Source: Bacillota bacterium (GTDB taxonomy: Bacteria > Bacillota > Clostridia > Oscillospirales > QAMX01). Taken from it: DNA of 8,603 nt. The stretch spans positions 1 to 8,603 of the forward strand of contig JAKPBM010000360.1 of the NCBI GenBank assembly GCA_029778935.1. The letters run 5' to 3'. The translations under genes were made by a program, and so were the position numbers. The notes beneath the pieces are model-generated. The model was not told the origin of the DNA, searched no databases, and was given only the letters and a program-made list of their open reading frames with translations. Below are positions 1-6,746 of the stretch, in pieces (positions within the stretch are counted from its first letter, which is position 1; each line of letters opens with the position of its first letter).

Positions 1-1
1 A

Positions 2-205
2 GGGAACTTAGACCCGGAAAAATCCGTCGAGCTTATGGAGCAGCTGAACCTTATCAACTCCCTGGGCACGACGATGATTGTCATCACCCACGACAAGCAG
101 CTGGTAGACCAATACAACAAGCGCGTGATTACCTTGGACAGGGGCGAAATCGTCGGCGACGGCATCGGAGGATATGATACATGGAAGGCGGCGTCGCAGG
201 AATGA
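2..205 (+). CDS. ftsE: FtsE, cell-division ABC-type ATPase (3' end only)
   Basis: This is the C-terminal 67 residues of an ABC ATPase; the 5' part lies outside the window. The frame opens with GNLDPE, the end of Walker B plus the D-loop of the LADEPTGNLD signature. It continues to the H-loop VITHD, with the switch histidine codon at 89-91, and ends with the DRGEIV strand typical of FtsE. FtsE is the cytoplasmic ATPase that pairs with the membrane protein FtsX. ATP cycling by FtsEX does not transport a substrate; it activates peptidoglycan hydrolases across the membrane. The call as FtsE rather than another ABC ATPase rests mainly on the directly overlapping ftsX. The stop codon lies inside the ftsX reading frame, which suggests translational coupling. 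Walker A and the signature motif cannot be checked here. Confidence 0.93.
   Translation, partial: GNLDPEKSVELMEQLNLINSLGTTMIVITHDKQLVDQYNKRVITLDRGEIVGDGIGGYDTWKAASQE
167..171 (+). promoter_or_regulatory. Ribosome binding site that decides the ftsX start
   Basis: GGAGG sits nine bases before the ATG at 181, inside the end of ftsE. The alternative ATG at 202, which forms an ATGA with the ftsE stop, has only a short purine run directly against it. The upstream start is therefore preferred. Confidence 0.6.
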
Positions 206-1077
206 GCGCAAATCTGGGTTACCTGTTGGGTGAGGGCATCAAGGGCATTTACCGCAACCGCACGGTCAACATCGCCGCTTTGTGCGTGCTGATTGCCTGC
301 CTGGTGATTACGGGCAGTTTTGTGCTGGCCGTGCTGGGCCTGCAGAACATGGTGGTGGCGGCGGGCAGCCGGAACGAAATTTCCGTGTTTGTGGACGAAA
401 CCATGTCGGAAGAAGAAACCGCCGAAATCGGAAGGAAGCTTGCCGAGCTGCCCAACGTAAAAGATGTCCGCTTTGTTTCCAAAACCGAGGGGCTGGAATC
501 GCTGAAAGAGCAGTTCGGTTCCCTCTTAGAGGGCCTGGAGGAGGACAACCCCCTTCGGGACGCCTACTACCTTACGCTGGAAGAGTTGGAGTTAGTAAGC
601 GAAACGGCTGCAAGCGCGGCGGCCATCCCGGGCGTGGCGAAAGTGAATTACCGGGAGGACGTGGCGGCGACATTGGTGCGCGTGCGCAACACCGTGGCGG
701 TGCTGGGCGTGGTGTTCATGCTGGCACTGGGCGTGGTTTCCACGGTGATTGTCTCCAACGCCATCCGGATTTCCGCCTTTGCCCGGCGGACGGAGATTTC
801 CATCATGAAAATCGTCGGCGCCACCAACGCCTTTATCCGCACCTCCTTTGTCACCGAGGGCGTGCTGGTCGGTTTGACCGGGTCGCTGATTGCCTATGTG
901 GGCCAGTGGCTGCTGTATGACAAGCTGGTGTATCCGCGGCTTGCGCAGTTAAGCTTTATCCACGTGATTCCGTTTTCCGAAGTGGCGATTCCCATGCTGC
1001 TGGCGTTCTGCGCGGCAGGGTTTTTCATCAGCGCCGTCGGAAGTGCGCTGGCCATTCGGCGCTACCTCTCTTTCTAA
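181..1077 (+). CDS. ftsX: FtsX, cell-division permease-like protein
   Basis: This 298-residue membrane protein has the FtsX layout: a short cytoplasmic N-terminus, TM1 at about residues 30-54, an extracellular domain at about 60-168, and three further helices at about 172-196, 220-246 and 268-290. The segment between TM2 and TM3 carries the FtsX/MacB-type stretch RRTEISIMKIVGATNAFIR (about 201-219). The length is normal for Gram-positive FtsX. With FtsE it forms the complex that transmits ATP hydrolysis to extracellular coiled-coil hydrolases, and such a hydrolase is the very next gene. The ATG at 181 has a good GGAGG and overlaps ftsE by 25 bases. The ATG at 202 would give a protein seven residues shorter and an ATGA overlap, and cannot be ruled out. 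Family assignment is firm; the interaction with the downstream gene is inferred. Confidence 0.95.
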   Translation: MEGGVAGMSANLGYLLGEGIKGIYRNRTVNIAALCVLIACLVITGSFVLAVLGLQNMVVAAGSRNEISVFVDETMSEEETAEIGRKLAELPNVKDVRFVSKTEGLESLKEQFGSLLEGLEEDNPLRDAYYLTLEELELVSETAASAAAIPGVAKVNYREDVAATLVRVRNTVAVLGVVFMLALGVVSTVIVSNAIRISAFARRTEISIMKIVGATNAFIRTSFVTEGVLVGLTGSLIAYVGQWLLYDKLVYPRLAQLSFIHVIPFSEVAIPMLLAFCAAGFFISAVGSALAIRRYLSF

Positions 1078-1097
1078 AACCTGTGGGGGAGCATACC

Positions 1098-2324
1098 ATG
1101 AACAAAAAGCTATGGACACGCATCCTGCTCTGGATTCTGGCGGCCGTCATGCTGCTGCCGCTTCTGGGCGGTTTGGCCGGCGTTTTCTCCGTAAGCCAAT
1201 CGGATCTGGATGCGCTGAGAAAAAAGAAAAATCAGCTCGCTTCCCAGCGTTCCGCCGCCCAGCAGAAGCTGGATTCCATCCAGAACGAGATTTCCACCGT
1301 CTTGGAGCGGAAAGAAGCGCTGGACGAAAAGATCGCCCTCATCGCCGAGGAAATCGAAGTCACCGACGAGATGATTGCCAAACTCGACGAGGAGATCGAG
1401 ACGCAGTACGCGGAGCTTGCACGGCTGGCGGAAGAGGAAACCGCCCTCTACGAGCGGTTTAAAAAGCGGCTCCGCGTCCTCTATGAGGAAGGAAACGCCT
1501 CGTATCTGGAAGTGCTTTTCGGCGCGACGGACTTTTGCGACCTTCTGGACCGCATCGACAACATCGGTCTGGTGCTGGAGCACGACAACAACCTGATGAA
1601 GAACCTGAAAGACGTCCGCCGGCAGTCGCTGGAGGTGACGGCGGCCCTGGAGGCCAGCAAGCAGGAGCAGGTCACGCTGCGCGCCTCGCTGGAGCAGTCC
1701 CGCGCCGAGCTGGAGGCAGACTCCGAGAAAGCCGTGGCGCTTATCGCCGCCCTGATGAGCAAAGAGGCCGAACAGCAGGGGATATTGAACAACCTCATCT
1801 CAATGGAAAAAAAGACCCAGGCGGAGATGAACGCGACGGCCAAGGCGCTGGAGGAACAGCGCAAGAAGCAGGAGGAAGAGCGGAAACGGCAGCAGCAACA
1901 GCAGCAGAACCAGTCCGGCAAGCCGGCGACCTTCGTCTGGCCGCTGCCCGGGTACACATACATATCTTCCCAGTTCGGATACCGCAAGCATCCGATTACG
2001 AAACAGACCAACTACCATAGCGGCGCCGACATCCCGGCCCCGGCCGGAACGCCGATTCTGGCGGTGGCGGACGGCACGGTGATTGAGAATACATACAACA
2101 GCACCTTCGGATACTATGTACGCATCGATCACGGCAACGGCTATATCACGCTGTACGGCCACATGTGGAAGAAGTCGAACGTGGCCGTCGGCGCCAAGGT
2201 CAAGCAGGGCCAGGTCATCGGCGGCGTCGGCTCGACGGGCCTTTCCACTGGCAACCACCTGCATCTTACCATGTATAAAAACGGCACATTGGTGGACCCT
2301 TTAAAATATATCACACCCAAGTAA
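1098..2324 (+). CDS. Coiled-coil M23 (LytM) peptidoglycan endopeptidase, likely FtsEX partner
   Basis: This 408-residue exported murein hydrolase starts with a basic end and a hydrophobic segment (about 7-30), which is a signal peptide or anchor. A long heptad-rich coiled coil fills about 34-263. It is broken by a conserved segment at 124-167 (RLRVLYEEGNASYLEVLFGA and following) that is characteristic of PcsB/CwlO/EnvC-type coils. A charged, Gln-rich linker with six consecutive Gln (265-270) leads to a C-terminal M23 domain (about 278-408). The zinc and catalytic signature looks intact: H307 and D311 in HSGAD, and H387-x-H389 in HLHL. It should therefore be an active metallopeptidase cutting peptide cross-bridges, unlike degenerate EnvC. 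The ATG at 1098 has GGGGGAG just upstream (1085-1091); a GTG at 1083 lies before that site and is disfavoured. It starts 20 bases after ftsX. Activation by FtsEX through the coil is inferred from family knowledge and gene order. Confidence 0.93.
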   Translation: MNKKLWTRILLWILAAVMLLPLLGGLAGVFSVSQSDLDALRKKKNQLASQRSAAQQKLDSIQNEISTVLERKEALDEKIALIAEEIEVTDEMIAKLDEEIETQYAELARLAEEETALYERFKKRLRVLYEEGNASYLEVLFGATDFCDLLDRIDNIGLVLEHDNNLMKNLKDVRRQSLEVTAALEASKQEQVTLRASLEQSRAELEADSEKAVALIAALMSKEAEQQGILNNLISMEKKTQAEMNATAKALEEQRKKQEEERKRQQQQQQNQSGKPATFVWPLPGYTYISSQFGYRKHPITKQTNYHSGADIPAPAGTPILAVADGTVIENTYNSTFGYYVRIDHGNGYITLYGHMWKKSNVAVGAKVKQGQVIGGVGSTGLSTGNHLHLTMYKNGTLVDPLKYITPK

Positions 2325-2355
2325 ACCTTCGGTTGTTTGAAAAGAGGCGGAATGC

Positions 2356-3552
2356 ATGATTGTCACCGGACGAAGGACACGGCGGCCTTCCTGGCTGCAG
2401 GTGACGGCCCTCTGTCTGCTGGTGGCCGTGGTCGCCATGCTGGCCACGGGCTATTTTCTGACCAGGCAGTTTGAAAAGCGGGTTTTCTACACCAGTAACT
2501 ACCCGAAGCTGGATGAAATCAAGGCTCTGGTGGACGCCTACTACGTGGGCGAATACACCGACGAAGAGCTGATGGATATGCTGGCCACGGGGTTTGCCTA
2601 CGGCATCAACGACAAATGGGCCTACTACACGCCGAAAAGCGAGATGGACGCGCTGCAGGAAAGCGTTACGGGCGTATATGCCGGCATCGGCGTGACCGTC
2701 AACAGGGAAATCACCGAAGACGGGTGCATGTCCATCCTGGACGTGTTTGAAGGCTCCCCGGCGGAGGAAGCCGGGCTTAGGCCGATGGACAAAATCTACG
2801 CCGTCGACGGGCAGCTGGTGTCCGAACTGGGCAGGGAAGGCACGGTGGCCGCCGTCCGGGGCGAGGAAGGCACGCCCGTTACGCTGACGATCCTGCGGGG
2901 CGAGCAGGAGATGGAGATCACCATCGTCCGCCGCAAGATTACCCAGTCCACGGTATACAGCGAAGTGATCAACGGCACTACCGGCTATATGCGGATATCC
3001 GAGTTCAACATGAACACCGACGAGGAGTTTAAGCAGAAGCTGGACGCCATGAAGCAGCTTTCCCTTACGGGGCTGATTGTGGACGTGCGCAACAACCCCG
3101 GCGGGCAGCTGGATTCGCTCATCAACATTCTTGACGAGCTGATGCCCGAAGGCGTGGCCTTTATCCAGCGCAACAAAGCCGGCCAGGAGCAAAGGCTCTT
3201 TGTTGACGGCAACTACTGGGACATCCCGCTGGTGGTCATCGTCAACCAGTACTCGTACAGCGCGGCGGAATACTTTGCCGCTGTCCTGCAGGAAATCGGC
3301 CGCGCCCAGGTGGTCGGCGAAAAGACCACCGGCAAGGGCGAAGCCCAGCAGACGTTTATCCTGTCCGACGGCTCGGCCATCAGCTTCTCGGTGCTGAAAT
3401 ACTTTACGCCCGGCGGCGTAAGCATTGCCGAACAGGGCGGCATCGTGCCGAATAAGGAAGTGGCGATGTCGGAAGAGCTGTATGCCATGGTCGGTCGGCT
3501 GACCCCCGAGGAAGACCCGCAGCTGGCCGCGGCGCTTGACCTTCTCCCGTAA
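2356..3552 (+). CDS. S41 family C-terminal processing protease (CtpA/CtpB-like), membrane anchored
   Basis: This 398-residue serine protease carries one N-terminal transmembrane anchor (about 13-35), a helical region, a PDZ domain (about 105-195, with the GxGV and SPAEEAGLRPMDKI elements), and the S41 catalytic core. The core shows VDVRNNPGG (242-250), the nucleophile S302 in YSYSAAEYF, K327 in TGKGEAQ, and Q331. The 25-residue Ser-Lys spacing and the Gln four residues later match the Ser/Lys/Gln triad of Bacillus CtpB, so the enzyme looks active. Such proteases act outside the membrane and trim or degrade proteins from the C-terminus; the PDZ domain gates substrate access. The gene starts 31 bases after the M23 gene with a GAGG-type site, so it is in the same operon, and it is followed directly by a terminator. 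A role in controlling the FtsEX-M23 system is suggested by context only. Confidence 0.94.
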   Translation: MIVTGRRTRRPSWLQVTALCLLVAVVAMLATGYFLTRQFEKRVFYTSNYPKLDEIKALVDAYYVGEYTDEELMDMLATGFAYGINDKWAYYTPKSEMDALQESVTGVYAGIGVTVNREITEDGCMSILDVFEGSPAEEAGLRPMDKIYAVDGQLVSELGREGTVAAVRGEEGTPVTLTILRGEQEMEITIVRRKITQSTVYSEVINGTTGYMRISEFNMNTDEEFKQKLDAMKQLSLTGLIVDVRNNPGGQLDSLINILDELMPEGVAFIQRNKAGQEQRLFVDGNYWDIPLVVIVNQYSYSAAEYFAAVLQEIGRAQVVGEKTTGKGEAQQTFILSDGSAISFSVLKYFTPGGVSIAEQGGIVPNKEVAMSEELYAMVGRLTPEEDPQLAAALDLLP

Positions 3553-3557
3553 AACGC

Positions 3558-3588
3558 AAAGCTGAACGGAGTATCCGTTCAGCTTTTT
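3558..3588 (+). terminator. Rho-independent terminator of the ftsEX-M23-S41 operon
   Basis: A perfect 13-bp stem (3558-3570 with 3574-3586) closes on a three-base GTA loop, and the right arm runs into five T residues (3584-3588). It starts six bases after the S41 protease stop codon. The core arm reads GCTGAACGGA. Confidence 0.93.
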
Positions 3589-3620
3589 CCTTACCACAGA
3601 CTTTGTAAAGGGGGAGCGAC

Positions 3621-4466
3621 ATGGAACACCGTCCCATCGTGGCCATACTATACGACTTTGACAAGACCCTTTCGCCCAAAAACATGCAGGACTACGGCTT
3701 TGTGCCGGAAGTGGGCATGGATGTGGCGGCCTTCTGGGAACAGTGCAACCGCTTTGCCAAGGAAAACCGCATGGACCCCATCCTGGCCTACATGTACTAC
3801 ATGACGGAAGCCGCCCGGGGCAGAAAGCTGATTACGCGGCAGGTGTTTAACGACCTGGGCAGAAGCGTCCGGTTTTTTCCCGGCGTGCCCTCCTGGTTTG
3901 ACCGGGCCAACGCGTACGCCGCTCAAAAGGGGCTTTCCTGCGAGCATTACATCATATCGTCAGGGCTGAAGGAGATTATCGAAGGCACGGCCATCGCCCG
4001 TCATTTCAAAGCGATTTTCGCCGCCGAGTTTTACTACGACGACAAAAGCGTACCTGTCTGGCCCGCCATGGCCGTCAACTATACGAGCAAGACCCAGTTT
4101 CTGTTCCGAATCAACAAGGGCCTGTTGGACGTTACGGAACACGACGGCCTGAACGAGTACACGCCCGACGAGGAGCGGCGCGTGCCGTTTAGGAACATGA
4201 TTTATATCGGCGACGGGCCGACGGACGTGCCCTGCATGAAGCTTTGCCGCGTGAACGGCGGCCATTCCATCGCCGTGTACCAGGCGGACAAAGCCAGTGC
4301 CGAGAAAATGCTGCGGGACGGGCGCATCGACTTTGCCGTGCCCGCCGATTACAGCGAAGGCAGTCCCCTGGAGCGGGCGGTTTTCGCCGTCATGGACAAG
4401 GTGGCTTCCCAGGAGCACATACTCGCTTTGCATAAGGAAAGCCGGCGGCGGGTATCGTCCCGGTAA
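3621..4466 (+). CDS. HAD-superfamily phosphatase (phosphoserine-phosphatase-like fold)
   Basis: This 281-residue cytoplasmic protein has all four HAD motifs. Motif I is DFDKTL, with nucleophile D12 and acid/base D14. Motif II is the serine in ISSG (113-114). Motif III is a lysine in TSKTQFLFRINKG (K157 or K166). Motif IV is GDGPTD (D198, D202), which binds Mg2+. The long insert between motifs I and II (about 20-105) is a helical C1-type cap, as in the phosphoserine-phosphatase-like group. No signal peptide or membrane segment is seen. The substrate cannot be told from sequence; an aspartyl-phosphate phosphatase acting on a small metabolite is the safe statement. The start is supported by AAAGGGGGAG four bases upstream. 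It lies 32 bases after a strong terminator, so it probably has its own promoter or depends on readthrough, but I find no clear -35/-10 pair. It has no partner gene in the window. Confidence 0.88.
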   Translation: MEHRPIVAILYDFDKTLSPKNMQDYGFVPEVGMDVAAFWEQCNRFAKENRMDPILAYMYYMTEAARGRKLITRQVFNDLGRSVRFFPGVPSWFDRANAYAAQKGLSCEHYIISSGLKEIIEGTAIARHFKAIFAAEFYYDDKSVPVWPAMAVNYTSKTQFLFRINKGLLDVTEHDGLNEYTPDEERRVPFRNMIYIGDGPTDVPCMKLCRVNGGHSIAVYQADKASAEKMLRDGRIDFAVPADYSEGSPLERAVFAVMDKVASQEHILALHKESRRRVSSR

Positions 4467-5001
4467 GGGGCAGGGAAGCGTGCGGGCGGGTCGTGCGGCG
4501 GTCGGGCGGAATGTTGCGCGAAGTTGGCCTATTGCTTGCGGCTGACGGAAGCGGGGAATCTTCTCTGCGACGCTTTGCAACAGACGGGTTTTATGCACCG
4601 GAAAAGCAAGATTTTTGCGGCGCAGAAAGCCGGATGGGCGCGGCTTAGAGACGGCAGGGAGCAGGATAGGCGCGGTTCTCTTTGCCTTCGGCCCCTTTGG
4701 CCCGTGAAACCCGGCTATGAAAAATGTCAACTCCCTGTGCGTAACGCAAGTGTCTTGCCGCGGCTTTTATCTGCGGCTTTCCGCCGTTACTCCAACCTTA
4801 TTACATACTTTCCCCGCCCCTTTTGCCGGCGTGCAGCTTTATCTCCTCCGCGTTGGCAGCAAACAGGCGAAAAACGCATCCGCGTTGTACACGGATTGGC
4901 AGAGCACGGCGTACCGTTCCGCAAGATAAGCAGGATTTGCTGCCCCTATAACTCCGGAACGCATATGCCGGCAGGCTGCGCCCAGCAAATTCATGCACAT
5001 T
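4467..5001 (+). other. 535-bp stretch without a convincing gene
   Basis: Between the HAD phosphatase and the convergent terminator there are several overlapping open frames: plus from 4524 or 4717, minus from 5000 or 4998. None has a Shine-Dalgarno site at its start or a recognisable domain, and they shadow one another. I see no tRNA fold, no tandem repeat and no obvious riboswitch. There is also no clear plus-strand terminator near the phosphatase stop codon, so the message may run about 540 bases to the hairpin at 5002-5045. The stretch may be a long 3' untranslated region, a decayed gene, or hold an unrecognised small RNA. Confidence 0.5.
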
Positions 5002-5045
5002 AAAACCCCCAAAGAAAGCCGAAACGCGCTCTCTTTGGGGGTTTT
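5002..5045. terminator. Bidirectional terminator between converging transcription units
   Basis: A 14-bp perfect stem pairs 5002-5015 with 5032-5045. The arms are AAAACCCCCAAAGA and its complement, around a 16-base loop that can pair another three bases. Both strands end in a run of T after the G/C-rich part, so it works in either direction. On the minus strand it lies 34 bases after the stop of the 52-residue gene; on the plus strand it is the first good terminator after the HAD phosphatase. Confidence 0.9.
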
Positions 5046-5079
5046 GTCAGAGGAGTTACAACGAAACGGTACAGGTACG

Positions 5080-5238
5080 CTAGTTTCCTTCTCCTTCCGC
5101 CTCCTTTACGATTTGCTCCAAAACGGCAATTAAATCGTTCAGGTTTTCCAGCCTGACGTTGCGGGAAAGAATCTCATTCTTCAGTTCAATGGGGAGGGAT
5201 TCAAATTTCGGCCGAAGGGACTCGCTGACGTAGGACAT
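5080..5238 (-). CDS. Small conserved-looking protein of 52 residues, function unknown
   Basis: I do not recognise this gene by name. It encodes 52 residues, beginning MSYVSESLRPKFESL and ending in an acidic AEGEGN tail. It is predicted soluble, with no membrane segment, no cysteine and no signal peptide. Two amphipathic helices are likely: about 10-26 (LPIELKNEILSRN) and about 28-48 (LENLNDLIAVLEQIVKEA). This would fit a small helical-hairpin adaptor or dimer. The start is strongly supported by GAGGTGAT, an eight-base match to the anti-Shine-Dalgarno sequence, at ideal spacing. The gene lies 89 bases after gatB on the same strand, with no terminator between, and 34 bases before a strong terminator. 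It is therefore probably the last gene of the gat transcript, though a promoter of its own is possible. A function in amidation cannot be claimed from position alone. Confidence 0.82.
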   Translation of the reverse strand: MSYVSESLRPKFESLPIELKNEILSRNVRLENLNDLIAVLEQIVKEAEGEGN

Positions 5239-5241
5239 AGT

Positions 5242-5249
5242 ATCACCTC
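5242..5249 (-). promoter_or_regulatory. Extended Shine-Dalgarno site of the 52-residue gene
   Basis: On the minus strand the site reads GAGGTGAT, an eight-base match to the consensus complement of the 16S rRNA 3' end, three bases before the ATG (seven from the GAGG core). This is the best ribosome binding site in the window. It is the main reason to accept such a short reading frame as a gene. Confidence 0.85.
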
Positions 5250-5327
5250 AAGAGGCAGTATGCCCAAAAGGAAGTAATTCATCCAAATTTTTGGGGAAAA
5301 CGGCCGAATATCGCTGGAAATTGCTGC

Positions 5328-6746
5328 CTACAATGCCAGTATTTCCTCCGCCAGCTCCTGCAGGGATTTCGCATCGGCCCGGCCGCAGGATAGCTTCATC
5401 GCATACCCGACAACTGCGGCCAGGGCCGCTTTCTTGCCCGCCTGATAGTCTTTCACCGCTTTGGGATTTGCCTGGATGGCAGTTTCCAGCAGGGCTTTCA
5501 GCTCGTTTTTGTCGGTAATCTGCCAGAGGTTCTCGGCGGTGATGTGCTCGTCCGGGTCGAAATCCTCCGCAAGAAGCCGGCGGGTAAGTTTCCGCGCCGT
5601 ATTGCTGTTGATTTTTCCTTCGGCAAGAAGGTAGGCGATGCGGGCCAGCCGCCCGCGGGGGATGGGCGGGGCGGCCTCCTCGGAAATCGCTTTGACCACC
5701 TCCGAAACCAGCAGGGAAGCAAGGGGCTTAACGGAAGGGGCCAGGGCCGCTTCCGCTTCAAACCAGTCGGAAAGGTTCCGGCGGGAAGAAAGAACGTCGG
5801 CTTCGTCGGCGGAGACGCCAAACTCGGCGAGGTAACGCCGCCTTCGCTCGCCGGGGAACACGGGCAGCGTACCCCGAAGGCTTTCAATCCACGCCGGGTC
5901 CAGCCGCAGCGGCGGAAGGTCGGGCTCGGGGAAGTAGAGGTACTCCTCGCCCGCCTCTTTTCTGCGCATGGATACGGTTTTGCCCGTGGCTTCGTCAAAC
6001 CGGCGGGTTTCCTGGACAACCCGCCCGCCGGAGGAAAGGATTTCCATCTGCCGTTCGATTTCGTACCGGATGGCTTTGGCGGCGAAAGCAAAGGAGTTTA
6101 AGTTTTTGATTTCCGTCCTTGTGCCCAAATGTGTGTCGCCCGCTTTGCGCACGGAGATGTTCACGTCGGCGCGGAAGGAGCCTTCGTTCATCTTTGCGTC
6201 GGAAATGCCGGCAAAGAGCACGATTTCGTGCAGCTTCCGCAGAAAAGCCGTCGCCTCCTCGGCGCTGGACAACTCCGGCTCGGTAACGACTTCAATCAGC
6301 GGGACGCCGCAGCGGTTGAAGTCCAAAAGGGTGCCGTATGGTTCGTGGAGCAGCTTGCCTGCGTCTTCCTCCAGGTGGATGCGGCGGATGCCGACGCGTT
6401 TTTCGCCTGCGGGGGTGTCGATGGCCAGCCAGCCGTTGCGGCAGAGGGGGTGTTCGTGCTGCGTAATCTGATAGCCCTTGGGCAGGTCGGGGTAAAAGTA
6501 GTTTTTGCGGTCAAAGGCAGAGTGAGCGTTAATGTCGCAGTGGGTCGCCAGCCCCGCCAGCACGGCCAGCTCCACGGCGCGGCGGTTCAGCACGGGCAAA
6601 GCGCCCGGCATGCCCATACAAACGGGGCAACACTGGGTGTTGGGCGGCGCGCCGAAGTCCGTTTGGCAGCCGCAGAACAGCTTGGTTTTCGTTTTCAGTT
6701 CCACATGTACTTCCAGCCCCACGACGGCTTCAAAGGCGTTTTGCAC
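5328..6746 (-). CDS. gatB: GatB, Asp-tRNA(Asn)/Glu-tRNA(Gln) amidotransferase subunit B
   Basis: GatB binds the mischarged tRNA, activates its side-chain carboxylate with ATP and receives ammonia from GatA, making Gln-tRNA(Gln) and/or Asn-tRNA(Asn). The 472-residue product has the family's usual length. It begins with FEAVVGLEVHVEL and has the zinc-site cysteines FCGC and CCPVC at about 28-48. It keeps the core motifs GSFRADVNISVR and TRTEIKNLNSF, and ends with the YqeY-like helical tail domain that contacts tRNA. The start is a GTG at 6746: AAAGGAGGGAG lies just upstream, and the GTG shares its G with the gatA stop (TAGTG). An upstream in-frame start at 6935 would add 63 residues that merely shadow gatA, so it is rejected. 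Translation is probably coupled to gatA. All expected motifs are present and no lesion is seen. Confidence 0.97.
   Translation of the reverse strand: MQNAFEAVVGLEVHVELKTKTKLFCGCQTDFGAPPNTQCCPVCMGMPGALPVLNRRAVELAVLAGLATHCDINAHSAFDRKNYFYPDLPKGYQITQHEHPLCRNGWLAIDTPAGEKRVGIRRIHLEEDAGKLLHEPYGTLLDFNRCGVPLIEVVTEPELSSAEEATAFLRKLHEIVLFAGISDAKMNEGSFRADVNISVRKAGDTHLGTRTEIKNLNSFAFAAKAIRYEIERQMEILSSGGRVVQETRRFDEATGKTVSMRRKEAGEEYLYFPEPDLPPLRLDPAWIESLRGTLPVFPGERRRRYLAEFGVSADEADVLSSRRNLSDWFEAEAALAPSVKPLASLLVSEVVKAISEEAAPPIPRGRLARIAYLLAEGKINSNTARKLTRRLLAEDFDPDEHITAENLWQITDKNELKALLETAIQANPKAVKDYQAGKKAALAAVVGYAMKLSCGRADAKSLQELAEEILAL

Noticed and set aside
2311..3597. 428-codon minus-strand open frame antisense to the S41 protease
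   Set aside because: The plus strand encodes an intact protease with its catalytic triad. The minus product is His/Gly/Val-rich low-quality sequence, typical of a shadow frame, and it runs through the terminator.
3960..4730. Long minus-strand open frame overlapping the HAD phosphatase
   Set aside because: It is antisense to a gene with all four HAD motifs. Long antisense frames are common in GC-rich coding DNA, and it has no recognisable domain.
4725..4730. Minus-strand TTGACA as a possible -35 element
   Set aside because: No acceptable -10 box follows at 16-18 bases, and no gene begins downstream on that strand.
4839..5000. 53-codon minus frame starting beside the terminator
   Set aside because: No Shine-Dalgarno site is present, the start is directly downstream of the terminator of the small gene, and no promoter is visible. 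Kept only as a remark on the unassigned stretch.
4524..5003. 159-codon plus frame in the gap after the HAD phosphatase
   Set aside because: It has a TTG start without a ribosome binding site, no domain, and an odd composition rich in Arg, Cys and Pro. It also ends inside the terminator hairpin.
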